A stretch of 64,000 bases of DNA from Dyella mobilis (GTDB lineage Bacteria > Pseudomonadota > Gammaproteobacteria > Xanthomonadales > Rhodanobacteraceae). Location: the NCBI RefSeq assembly GCF_016904945.1, contig NZ_JADIKF010000038.1, positions 478,241 to 542,240 on the forward strand, read 5' to 3'. The notes under the pieces were generated by a model. It was not told the origin of the DNA. It did not search any database and saw only the letters and a program-made list of their open reading frames with translations. The first letter of the stretch is position 1. The number at the start of each line of letters is the position of its first letter. Below, one piece after another: positions 16,596 to 25,255 of this stretch. The position numbers and the translations under genes were made by a program.

Positions 16596-18982
16596 AAAAT
16601 TTCACTTTCGCCAAGGCCAACGCGGTCAAATTGGCTCGATTGCCTTTATATGCACTGGGTGGCCTCGTTGCCTGGTTTTTTCCACGCCGACGGGATCTGT
16701 GGGTATTTGGCCGCAGCACAGGGGTCGGCGAGGGGCCGTTGCGCCTCTTGCGGGTGGCACGCCAGGAATACCCGCAGTTGCGCCTGGTCTGGATAGCGCA
16801 GAACCCATCCCAATGTGAAGAGGCGAAAAGGCTGGGCCTGGAGGTCCATTGCAAGTCTTCGTGGCGTGCGCATTGGCTCACCTTGCGGGCGAGTGTCGGG
16901 GTGATGACGCATGGTTTTGGCGATCTCTGCCGACCCTTCGTGCCGGGCATGTATCTGGTCCAGTTGTGGCATGGCTCGCCCTTGAAACGCATCCAGCTGG
17001 ATGCCCCCCATACGCAAACCGCCGGTGCGCAAGGGGGCGTGGGAAAGGTCGGCGCCTGGCTGGTCAGGACGGCGTTCAAAATTTCTTCACGCCTGATCAG
17101 TTGCGTGGCCTCGCCGTCGCCGATGGTCAGCGAGCGATTCAAAAGCTCCTGGGGTTGGCAGGATCTGTCACGCATCCGTCTTACCGGTGATCCGCGCTGC
17201 GACGTACTGTTGGAAGGCGAACCGGACAAGCGCAAGGCGAAAGCCTTGCGTCGGCTGGCCGACATCTGGGGAATCGAAGCCCTGCCGGGCCGGCTGGTGA
17301 TGTTCGCGCCGACCTGGCGCGACGGGCAGAAAGATCCGACCCTGCCGCGCGCCGAGGCTTTGCAAGCTTTACAGGCAGCACTGAGCAGGCAGGACGCCTG
17401 TTTGGTGGTGCGTTCTCATCCGTGGGGAACGTTGCAGAATGAAGTGGCCGACGTAGAAACGGGGCGCATCCGCTTTCTGACTTCCTCGATGCTGCACGAC
17501 GTCAACGAGGTGCTCAATGCGTTCGACGTGTTGATTACGGACTACTCGGCAATCGCCATGGACTACAGCCTGCTGCAGCGACCGATCGTATTTCTGGCAC
17601 CGGATCTTGAGGCCTATCAGCGCAGTCGTGGACTGTATGAGAGCTACGAAAACTTCACGGGCGGCGAATGGTCCATCGATTGGCAAGGTGCCATTGATCG
17701 GCTGGAAGCCATTTTAAGTAACGAAGCAGCCCTGCAGCCCGGCGGCGACAACGCGGGTACCCGCCTGGCCAGGCGCTATCACAGCTATGCCGACGCCCAG
17801 AGTGGATATCGCGTACTGCACGAAATCGCGGTCGATAAGGAGCTGACCCGTCAGCGCCGTTCGGACGCGCCGCTGGAAATCATGCACGTCAGCGGATGCC
17901 TGGGAGGGGTGGAAACCTATCTGCAAATCTTTGCATCGCATAACGACAACGAAAAGCTGCGCCTGTCGTTCGTGTTGCCCGAAGCCTGTGACCTGTACGA
18001 GTACGCGACCGCGCAAGGCATGCCGGTGCATACCGTGCCAATGCGCCGGCCGATCGCGCCATGGGCGGATCTGAAAGCCGCTTTGGCGTTGCGCCGCATC
18101 GTGCGCCGCGCATCGCCCGACGTCGTCCACCTGCACAGTTCCAAGGCAGGGCTGGTGGGGCGCCTGGCGTGCGTGGGCCTGGGGCGCAAAGTCGTCTACA
18201 CGCCACACGCCTACTTCTATCTGGCGAAACGAGGACTCGCGCGGCGCATATTCACGTGGGCCGAGCGGGTACTGGACCGGCTGGCGCGCAGCATCACGCT
18301 GGGAACCTCGCCGTCGGAAGAGCGGCGCGCCCTCGAGGATATCGGCTGCCCTCGTTCGCGTGTCGAGCACATCCTCAACAGCGTTGATCTGGAGCACCTG
18401 AGCCATCGCCGCACGCAACCGACAGGTGGGCACATAGTGCTCGTCGCCAGGGTCAGCGAGCAGAAAAACATTCCCATGTATCTGCGGGTCGTGCGCCGCC
18501 TTCGCGAGACATCGAACGCGCCGTGCTATCTGGTGGGTGTCGGCCACTACGAAGACGACCGCCGGACGCTCGCGCAAATGATGCATGCCAGCGGACTCGT
18601 CGAGCAGGACCTGAAAATCGTCGAATGGATGCCGCGATCCGATTTGATCGGCCTGATCGCCGATGCCGCCGTGGTGGTTCTCACCTCGAACTACGAAAGT
18701 TTCGGCTACGTATTGGCTGAAGCCAATGCTTTGGGCATACCAGTGGTCGGTACCGATGTCGACGGCATCCGCGACATCATCCGCGACGAACGCAACGGCT
18801 ATCTGGTGCCCGCCGGCGATGCCGAGGCGATGGCTTCGCGCGTGCAGCACTTGCTGAATCACCAAGACGCCTGGTCGGCGATGTCCGCGGCGGCCACGGA
18901 AGAGGCCGCCCGCCGCTTCGACATACGGCAATCCATGCCGCTGTTCGAGGCCTTCTACGAGCGACGAACTCGTGAACGTTGA
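16592..18982 (+). CDS. Fusion: CDP-glycerol glycerophosphotransferase-like domain + GT4 glycosyltransferase
   Basis: A 796-aa two-domain protein from the GTG that overlaps the flippase stop (GTGA). Residues 1 to about 415 resemble TagB/TagF: VQLWHGSPLKRI (near 125), FAPTWRDG, RSHPWG and LITDYSAIAMDYSLLQRPIV (near 316). These are the motifs of enzymes that transfer glycerol phosphate from CDP-glycerol to a lipid-linked sugar. Residues about 428-796 are a GT4 glycosyltransferase: MHVSGCLGGVETYLQ, HLHSSKAGLVGR, VLVARVSEQKNIPM and the EX7E-type NYESFGYVLAEANALGIPVV. The linker is short and no stop or frameshift separates them. With tagD upstream, the pair would synthesise and attach glycerol phosphate while adding a sugar. 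Acceptor and order of reactions are inference. Confidence 0.88.
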   Translation: MKNFTFAKANAVKLARLPLYALGGLVAWFFPRRRDLWVFGRSTGVGEGPLRLLRVARQEYPQLRLVWIAQNPSQCEEAKRLGLEVHCKSSWRAHWLTLRASVGVMTHGFGDLCRPFVPGMYLVQLWHGSPLKRIQLDAPHTQTAGAQGGVGKVGAWLVRTAFKISSRLISCVASPSPMVSERFKSSWGWQDLSRIRLTGDPRCDVLLEGEPDKRKAKALRRLADIWGIEALPGRLVMFAPTWRDGQKDPTLPRAEALQALQAALSRQDACLVVRSHPWGTLQNEVADVETGRIRFLTSSMLHDVNEVLNAFDVLITDYSAIAMDYSLLQRPIVFLAPDLEAYQRSRGLYESYENFTGGEWSIDWQGAIDRLEAILSNEAALQPGGDNAGTRLARRYHSYADAQSGYRVLHEIAVDKELTRQRRSDAPLEIMHVSGCLGGVETYLQIFASHNDNEKLRLSFVLPEACDLYEYATAQGMPVHTVPMRRPIAPWADLKAALALRRIVRRASPDVVHLHSSKAGLVGRLACVGLGRKVVYTPHAYFYLAKRGLARRIFTWAERVLDRLARSITLGTSPSEERRALEDIGCPRSRVEHILNSVDLEHLSHRRTQPTGGHIVLVARVSEQKNIPMYLRVVRRLRETSNAPCYLVGVGHYEDDRRTLAQMMHASGLVEQDLKIVEWMPRSDLIGLIADAAVVVLTSNYESFGYVLAEANALGIPVVGTDVDGIRDIIRDERNGYLVPAGDAEAMASRVQHLLNHQDAWSAMSAAATEEAARRFDIRQSMPLFEAFYERRTRER

Positions 18983-20072
18983 GAGAAGGAATGCACTGGC
19001 AACGCGTATCGTGCTGCTGTGCCTGTGCTTTCTGTCTGCTTGCATCATGGCCGGCCTGAAGCCGATCCCGCTACTGTACGTGGATGGGATCAGCATCCTG
19101 CAAACCAAGCTGGCATTGACGGCATTCGGAAGCTCGTATGAGGCTTCCGCCTATCTGCTTTCTCCGCTGTTCGACGTATTGCGCACGTTCGGAGTGAGGC
19201 TGGATGGCTACGGCCAGGTCTTTGACGACGATCAATTCATCGTCAATGTGCTGTTCGGTGGAATGTTCTTTCTTGGGGTGGCCGTGGTAGCCATGAGCTT
19301 GCGGGTACGCTCGAACTTGGTGAATGTCGTCAGCTTCGGCTTTTTCCTACTGGCCCTATCCCCGTTCTTTTTCTGCATTTCCAAGGAACTCGTTCCTGCA
19401 TGGGTAGCGGTCGTAGCGTTGACAACTCACCGGCTCGGTTGGCTGGGTCGGCGAGGGATGTTCGCTTTCTATGTCGGCTTGATTCTTTTGTGCGGCTTTT
19501 ATTTTCGTATCTACTATCTGTGCTTCGCGGGGCTGCTGTGGCTGAACTGGACGATGGATGGGCGCCGCAAGAACCTGCTGCTGTTCTATCTCCTCGGCGC
19601 AGGTGCTCTGGTCGTTCTGTACGACAAGCTGCCACTTGATCTGATCAACAAAGGTCGCGCCTCTTATTTGGAAGGCGTGTCCAACAGCCGCATCCGATAT
19701 TTGTTTCCTGACAACAACGGGATCGGCTTCGTCAGCAATCGCGTACTCACGCTGCTACAACTGCTGTTGCCAGTAAGCTTGCTGGCGATCAGCCCGTCTT
19801 ATCTGCCATACGTGGTCCTGCAATGCCTGCTGACCTGGATGACGCTCCGCCAGCTCAGGTATCCGAGCCGCGATTTGCGCTCCATGGCGGCCCACGTGTT
19901 GCTGGCCTTCACGATTGTGGGCGCGCTCTTCGAACCGGACTTCGGCTCGTACTTCCGGCACAAGATCGGCGTACTGCCCTTTCTTCTGCTAGTGGTTGCA
20001 GATTTCGAGTGGAAGGGAAGAGAAACGAGTGGCGTAGAACGCGCACGCCGGATCGCGCAGGAAGCGTATTGA
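18972..20072 (+). CDS. Polytopic membrane protein, candidate polysaccharide polymerase (Wzy-like)
   Basis: 366 aa with about 9-10 hydrophobic spans (for example RIVLLCLCFLSACIMAGL, FFLGVAVVAMSLRV, LLLFYLLGAGALVVLYDK, VLTLLQLLLPVSLLAI) and a larger loop near residues 200-245 (NKGRASYLEGVSNSRIRYLF). I do not recognise a named family. Its place in the operon after the flippase and glycosyltransferase, and the absence of any other polymerase, make it the best candidate for Wzy; these proteins are poorly conserved, so this is positional inference. The GTG start at 18972 overlaps the previous gene by 11 bases. Confidence 0.72.
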   Translation: MNVERRNALATRIVLLCLCFLSACIMAGLKPIPLLYVDGISILQTKLALTAFGSSYEASAYLLSPLFDVLRTFGVRLDGYGQVFDDDQFIVNVLFGGMFFLGVAVVAMSLRVRSNLVNVVSFGFFLLALSPFFFCISKELVPAWVAVVALTTHRLGWLGRRGMFAFYVGLILLCGFYFRIYYLCFAGLLWLNWTMDGRRKNLLLFYLLGAGALVVLYDKLPLDLINKGRASYLEGVSNSRIRYLFPDNNGIGFVSNRVLTLLQLLLPVSLLAISPSYLPYVVLQCLLTWMTLRQLRYPSRDLRSMAAHVLLAFTIVGALFEPDFGSYFRHKIGVLPFLLLVVADFEWKGRETSGVERARRIAQEAY

Positions 20073-20074
20073 CG

Positions 20075-21079
20075 ATGCTCCGTGCCGTAAAAGTCTGGGC
20101 CGGGGCATTCGCCTTGGCGCTATCACTGACCCAGTCGGCCCATGCGCGCGCCAACGACCTGGAAATAGGTGCTGTCGTCCACTTTTCCTATGAGGACGCA
20201 AACATCCCCCTCATCGCGTGTCTGATCAGGCAGACTCGGTTGACATCCTGGCGAACATCGCTGGTCTGGGCAGCCGTCGAGCGCGAAAAAGGAAGCTACG
20301 TATTGCCGCCACCTTTCGCGCTCGTAGTGGAACAGGCGCGCAAGGCACGGCAGCAGGGCCTGCATCCCTTGCTGATTCTGGATTACGGCAACGAGCTTTA
20401 TGAGAAAGGCGGGCTCGTCACCACCGAAGAAGCGCGCACAGGCTTCGCCAACTATGCCGGCTGGGTGGCAACGCAAATGAAAGGCGTCGTGCACCACTAC
20501 GAGATATGGAACGAGTGGAACATCGGCTTAGGCTCCACCACCAGGCCGCGAACCATTGGAAGCGTCGACGCTTATGCCAAGCTCGTACGCGCCGCTGCCG
20601 CCGCCATCCGTGCCGCAGACCCATCAGCCGTAGTGATTGCCGGCGGTGCGACCAACGAGGATACGCATTGGTTCGAGGCGTTCGCTCGCACCGGCGCTCT
20701 ATCGGAGATCGACGGAGTCAGCATCCATCCTTACAACTACGGCAAGCCGCTATGGGGGCACACACCCGAGGCGGCCATGGCCTGGGTCGACCGGACCGAG
20801 CAATTGCTGGCCAAGGCAAGCGGCCGCCCGGTCGATGTGTATGTCACCGAAATCGGTTGGCCGACTCACGTGGGCGGTTATGCCGAGGACACAGTTGCGG
20901 ATTACCTGACCCGCTTCATGAATTTGGCCAAGGCGAGCGGATACGTGCGCGGCGTGTGGTGGTACGACCTGATCGATGACGGCGGGGATCCGGAAAACAA
21001 AGAAGATCGCTTCGGGCTGTACCGCCAGGACGGGACACCTAAGCCGGCAGCGTTGCGTATGACCGAGTTCAACCGCTGA
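20075..21079 (+). CDS. Secreted clan GH-A glycoside hydrolase (PslG/GH39-like), exopolysaccharide operon
   Basis: 334 aa with a signal peptide (VWAGAFALALSLTQSAHARA). It looks like a TIM-barrel glycosidase: acid/base Glu147 in YEIWNEWN and probable nucleophile Glu259 in VYVTEIGWPT, with WGHTPEAAMAW and GVWWYDLIDDG in the usual loop positions. The start ATG 20075 lies two bases after the upstream stop, so it belongs to the exopolysaccharide operon. Such enzymes (for example PslG) trim or cut the polymer in the periplasm or outside, affecting chain length and biofilm release. The bond cleaved here is unknown; it may act on the glycerol-phosphate-modified polymer. Confidence 0.86.
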   Translation: MLRAVKVWAGAFALALSLTQSAHARANDLEIGAVVHFSYEDANIPLIACLIRQTRLTSWRTSLVWAAVEREKGSYVLPPPFALVVEQARKARQQGLHPLLILDYGNELYEKGGLVTTEEARTGFANYAGWVATQMKGVVHHYEIWNEWNIGLGSTTRPRTIGSVDAYAKLVRAAAAAIRAADPSAVVIAGGATNEDTHWFEAFARTGALSEIDGVSIHPYNYGKPLWGHTPEAAMAWVDRTEQLLAKASGRPVDVYVTEIGWPTHVGGYAEDTVADYLTRFMNLAKASGYVRGVWWYDLIDDGGDPENKEDRFGLYRQDGTPKPAALRMTEFNR

Positions 21080-21252
21080 CGAATTGCCGGAGGTGTGACC
21101 GCTTGCCTGACTGGCGGTCGCGCTTGAAACATCTCTGTCACGTGGCGTGCTTACGGTGCTGGCATGGCATCCGCACGTGATTCTCATTGGCAACACTCGC
21201 ACTGCAAGCTTCGCTTGCGGGTTCTATCGGTTCCGACCAGGAGGATGGGAGC

Positions 21253-22899
21253 GTGACGGTCTCGCGGCGCGATTTCCTGCTCGGTGCGGGCAGTTTGCTA
21301 GGCGTCTGCGGCTTGGAAAGCACCTGGCGCAGCGCGGCGGCATTCGTACCGCCGCCGATGAGCATGCCCATGCGCAGCACGGCCGCAACGTTGGCTGCAC
21401 CCAAGGTGCCATTGATCAGCCCCACTTCGCTGGCGCGCTTCGTCGATCCCTTGCCGATTCCGCCCGTGATGCGCGCCGCGGGTCAGCGCGCACATCCCCG
21501 CTATCCCGGCCGGCAACTTCCGTACTACCGGGTGGAGATGCGCGCGTTCAAGGCGCGCCTGCATCGCGACCTTCCGCCGACGTCGATGTGGGGCTACGAG
21601 GGCGCCTTTCCCGGCCCCACGATCGACGTAAAGCGCGACGAACCTGTGTTGGTGGAATGGATCAACGCATTGCCTGAGCGGCATTTTCTGCCGATCGATC
21701 ACACGATTCACGGCGCAGAGAAAGGCAAGCCGGACGTGCGCACAGTGACGCACGTACACGGTGCGCGCGTGCCGGCCGATGCTGACGGTTTTCCGGAGGA
21801 CTGGTACACGCCAGGCCGTTCGGCGCTTTATCACTATCCCAACGGTCAGGACGCGGCCACCCTCTGGTACCACGATCACGCCATGGGTATCACGCGGCTC
21901 AATGTCTACGCAGGATTGGCGGGTGCCTATATCGTGCGCGATTCCGAGGAGCAGGCCCTGCAACTGCCATCCGGGGGCTACGACATTCCCTTGATGCTGT
22001 GCGACCGCCTGGTGGCACAGGACGGCAGCCTGTATTACCCGGTTTCGGACGATCCGTCCGCACCCTGGGTCATGCAATGCAACGGCAACTTGCCGTTGTG
22101 TAACGGCAAGATATTTCCTTATCTGCAGGTCGAGCCGCGCCGCTATCGCCTGCGCCTGATCAATGTCGCCAACACCAGCTTCTTCGATCTGTCGTTGTCG
22201 CACGATCAGGCGTTCCAGCAGGTCGCCAGCGACCAGAGCTTGTTGGCAAAGCCGCTGGAGCGCGCGCGCATCGAGCTCTATCCGGCCGAACGCGCCGATG
22301 TGCTGATCGACTTCTCCGCATGGGCTGGCAAGACGATTCAGCTTCGCCACCAGTCGCAAGGCATCCTGGAGTTTCGCGTCGGTGCGAGTACCGGTAGCAA
22401 GGTCCCTGCCTTGCCGGCGACTCTGCGCGACGTGCCGCGCATCGACTCCGCCAGCGCGACGCAGCACCGCGTGATGGCCTTGACCGAAGTGGACGATGCC
22501 AATGGCAATGCCATGACGATGCTGCTGGATGGCAGGCGCTGGTCCGATCCGATCAGCGAAAAACCGCGCCAGCACAGCATTGAGACCTGGAGCTTCGTGA
22601 ATCCCACCGGCGATGCGCACCCGATCCATCTCCATCTGGTGCGTTTCCAGATCGTGGATCGGCGTCCCTTCGACCTGTTTGCCTGGAATGCACGTCGCGA
22701 GTTGAAGTTCACCGGCCCTGCCCTGCCGCCCGAACCGCATGAATGCGGCTGGAAAGATACCGTGCGCACCGATCCGGGCATGGTCACGCGCATAGCGATG
22801 CGTTTTGAAGGCGAGCCCGGCCGGTACGTGTGGCATTGCCATTTCCTCGAGCACGAGGACAACGAAATGATGCGGCCTTACGAGCTGTTGCCCGCGTAA
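21253..22899 (+). CDS. Tat-exported multicopper oxidase
   Basis: 548 aa from the GTG at 21253, which has AGGAGG eight bases upstream. The N-terminus carries a twin-arginine signal (SRRDFLLGAGSLLGVCG), consistent with export of a folded copper protein. Copper-site motifs appear in order: HVHGARVP, WYHDHAMG, HPIHLHLVRF and WHCHFLEHEDNEMM; the last gives the T2/T3 ligands, the T1 cysteine and a methionine as probable T1 axial ligand. Domain layout resembles CotA/bilirubin-oxidase-like enzymes. Substrates of this group include Cu(I), Mn(II), phenols or bilirubin-like molecules; there is no Met-rich CueO-type segment, so a copper-resistance role is not specifically supported. Stands alone after the exopolysaccharide operon. 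Confidence 0.93.
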   Translation: MTVSRRDFLLGAGSLLGVCGLESTWRSAAAFVPPPMSMPMRSTAATLAAPKVPLISPTSLARFVDPLPIPPVMRAAGQRAHPRYPGRQLPYYRVEMRAFKARLHRDLPPTSMWGYEGAFPGPTIDVKRDEPVLVEWINALPERHFLPIDHTIHGAEKGKPDVRTVTHVHGARVPADADGFPEDWYTPGRSALYHYPNGQDAATLWYHDHAMGITRLNVYAGLAGAYIVRDSEEQALQLPSGGYDIPLMLCDRLVAQDGSLYYPVSDDPSAPWVMQCNGNLPLCNGKIFPYLQVEPRRYRLRLINVANTSFFDLSLSHDQAFQQVASDQSLLAKPLERARIELYPAERADVLIDFSAWAGKTIQLRHQSQGILEFRVGASTGSKVPALPATLRDVPRIDSASATQHRVMALTEVDDANGNAMTMLLDGRRWSDPISEKPRQHSIETWSFVNPTGDAHPIHLHLVRFQIVDRRPFDLFAWNARRELKFTGPALPPEPHECGWKDTVRTDPGMVTRIAMRFEGEPGRYVWHCHFLEHEDNEMMRPYELLPA

Positions 22900-23119
22900 G
22901 AAGTGAAGGGTGCGTCAATGCATCCGTGCACGCCGTCATCTTTGTCGCAGAACTGTCACGTCGCACGCGCGCGATGTCGCGGCCCTGCCAACGTTGCGTC
23001 ACGTGGGCGGCGCACACTTTTCGCCGCTTGCTCCGAGGCTCACTTCGCGCATGCAAGCGTAATCAGGGGGATTACTTCGATTGCAGGCTTTCCTGGAAAG
23101 CCGGCAGGAGACACCAGTC

Positions 23120-25177
23120 ATGCCTACGAAGTTCGGCCGTAAACGCTTCAAATCATCTTTCATGAGGCCTGTTGCACTGTGCGCGCTGGCGACCGGGATC
23201 GTCGGTCTAGCCAATGCACAGACCGCCACTCCGCCGAATGACGCCCACTTCCGTTACAACGTGCCGAGCACGGCCACCACGCCGGTGAACGGCCAGCCGG
23301 GCGGCATCGTTACGCTTTACAATCCGAACGACAGGCAGGACGCCAGCAATCGCACGCGTACCCCGATCAAGCACGTCATTCTGCTGATCGGCGAAAACCG
23401 CACCTTCGATCACGTCTTCGCCACTTACACGCCGCCGGCCGGGCAGACCGTCAACAATCTGCTTTCCGAAGGCATCGTTAATGCCGACGGCACGCCGGGT
23501 CCGAACGTGGCCAGGGCCGAGCAGTGGCAGGCCAGCCAGACCGGCGACTATTCGAATTCGCCCACGCGCACCGGCGCATATACGAACCTGCCGCAGATGA
23601 ACACTGGCGGCGCGCCGACCCAGCCGTATCTGTCCTCCGCCGCGCAGGCCGAAGCGATCGAGCCGGCGCTGCCGAGCGCCGACTACGTGCAACTGGCCGA
23701 AGGTGGCACCGGCCTTCCCAACGATGTCGTCGACACGCGCTTCCCGGCTACGCTGGGCAATGCGCCGGTCGACATGCATGCATCGCTCAGCTACAACGAC
23801 TACGCCAACAGCCCGGTACATCGCTTCTTCCAGATGTGGCAGCAGCTCGATTGCAACGTCGCCAACGCCACCTGGAAAAATCCCAGCGGCTGCCGCGCCG
23901 ACCTCTTCCCCTGGGTGGAAGTGACCATGGGTGCCGGCAACAACGGCAAGATCCAGCCAACCAACTTCAGCGACGAAAGCACGGGTGAAGGTTCCACCTC
24001 GATGCAGTTCCTCAACATGGCCGAAGGCGACGCGCCGTACTTCAAGCAGCTTGCCGAGCAGTACGCGCTTAGCGACAACTTCCACCAGTCGGTGATGGGC
24101 GGCACGGGTGCCAACCACATCATGCTGGGCTTCGGCGACGCGATCTATTACGCCGACACCAACGGCAACCCCGCGGTGCCGCCGACCAACCAGATCGAAA
24201 ACCCCAACTCGCAGAACGGCACCAACAACTGGTGGGTGCAGGACGGCTACAGCGGCGGTTCCTACGTGAACTGCGCCGATGACAGCCAACCCGGCGTGGG
24301 CGCGGTGCGCAAATATCTGAAGAGCCTGCCGTACCACACCTTCCGCGGCACCGATTGCAAGCCGGGCGCCTACTACCTGGTGAACAACTACAACCCGGGT
24401 TACCTGGGCACCGGTGCACCGGCTCCGCTGGGCAACGACCTGTATACCGTTCCGCCGACCAAGCAGCAGAACCTCGCGCTGCTGCTGACGCGCCATCACG
24501 TCAGCTGGAAGTATTACGGCGAAGGCTGGGCGAACGGTACCGAATCGGGCGAAGCCGGCACCTTCTGCAATATCTGCGATCCGTTCCTGTACTCCACGCA
24601 GGTCATGACCAACCCGGCCCTGCGCGCCAACAACCAGGACATCAACAACCTGTACAGCGACATCCAGAACGGCACCTTGCCGGCAGTGGCGATCGCCAAG
24701 CCCGACGGCCTGCTGGACGGTCATCCGTCGTCGTCCAAGCTGGAGCTGTATGAAGGCTACGTGCAGAAGATCGTGCAGATGGTGCAGGCCAATCCGACCC
24801 TGTGGAACAACACCGCCATCATGATCACCTTCGATGAAGGCGGCGGCTACTACGATTCCGGTTACGTGCAGCCGATCGACTTCTTCGGCGACGGCACGCG
24901 CATTCCGTTGCTGGTGGTCTCCAAGTATTCCGCCGGCGGCCGCGTGGTGCACACCTATTTCGACCACGTCTCGTTCGACAAATTCGTCGAAGCCAACTGG
25001 GGTATCCGCGAGACCATCTCCAGCCGCAGCCGCGACAACCTGCCCAACCCGATGCAGCTTCCCTGGAACCCCTACGTTCCGGTGAACGCCCCGGCCATCG
25101 GCGACTTGATGGACATGTTCAACTTCCATCACGGCTGGGAGTCCCAGAACGGTAGCGTTGCCGCAACACAGAACTGA
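23120..25177 (+). CDS. Secreted phosphoesterase (phospholipase C / acid phosphatase AcpA superfamily)
   Basis: 685 aa; ATG 23120 has AGGAG nine bases upstream and leads into a signal peptide ending GLANAQT. The phosphoesterase-family metal/nucleophile motif is HVILLIGENRTFDHVFATY (residues about 85-103; the family pattern is ENRSFDHYFG), and the C-terminal metal-binding segment is MITFDEGGGYYDSGYVQPID. Central GANHIMLGFGDAIYYADTNG is also typical of the AcpA-like branch. It likely releases phosphate from organic phosphoesters or phospholipid head groups in the periplasm or outside the cell. No regulatory site I can call with confidence; single gene with its own intrinsic terminator. Confidence 0.92.
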   Translation: MPTKFGRKRFKSSFMRPVALCALATGIVGLANAQTATPPNDAHFRYNVPSTATTPVNGQPGGIVTLYNPNDRQDASNRTRTPIKHVILLIGENRTFDHVFATYTPPAGQTVNNLLSEGIVNADGTPGPNVARAEQWQASQTGDYSNSPTRTGAYTNLPQMNTGGAPTQPYLSSAAQAEAIEPALPSADYVQLAEGGTGLPNDVVDTRFPATLGNAPVDMHASLSYNDYANSPVHRFFQMWQQLDCNVANATWKNPSGCRADLFPWVEVTMGAGNNGKIQPTNFSDESTGEGSTSMQFLNMAEGDAPYFKQLAEQYALSDNFHQSVMGGTGANHIMLGFGDAIYYADTNGNPAVPPTNQIENPNSQNGTNNWWVQDGYSGGSYVNCADDSQPGVGAVRKYLKSLPYHTFRGTDCKPGAYYLVNNYNPGYLGTGAPAPLGNDLYTVPPTKQQNLALLLTRHHVSWKYYGEGWANGTESGEAGTFCNICDPFLYSTQVMTNPALRANNQDINNLYSDIQNGTLPAVAIAKPDGLLDGHPSSSKLELYEGYVQKIVQMVQANPTLWNNTAIMITFDEGGGYYDSGYVQPIDFFGDGTRIPLLVVSKYSAGGRVVHTYFDHVSFDKFVEANWGIRETISSRSRDNLPNPMQLPWNPYVPVNAPAIGDLMDMFNFHHGWESQNGSVAATQN

Positions 25178-25193
25178 GTATGCTGTGGACCAT

Positions 25194-25226
25194 GCCCCGC
25201 CCGCTTCGGCAGGCGGGGCTTTTTTT
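25194..25226 (+). terminator. Intrinsic terminator after the phosphoesterase gene
   Basis: GCCCCGCCCGC-TTCG-GCAGGCGGGGC, an 11-bp stem with one mismatch and a tetraloop, followed by seven T (25220-25226). A canonical rho-independent terminator, 16 bases after the stop codon. Confidence 0.93.
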
Positions 25227-25255
25227 CCTCAGCCGAACGCCGAAAAATTCTCGCG

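Noticed and set aside
21080..21252. Multicopper oxidase starting at 21187
   Set aside because: The frame is open there, but the Tat signal, AGGAGG and length all favour GTG 21253.
23207..25132. 641-codon minus-strand frame opposite the phosphoesterase
   Set aside because: Val/His/Ala-rich mirror of the coding strand; the plus strand has a signal peptide and catalytic motifs.
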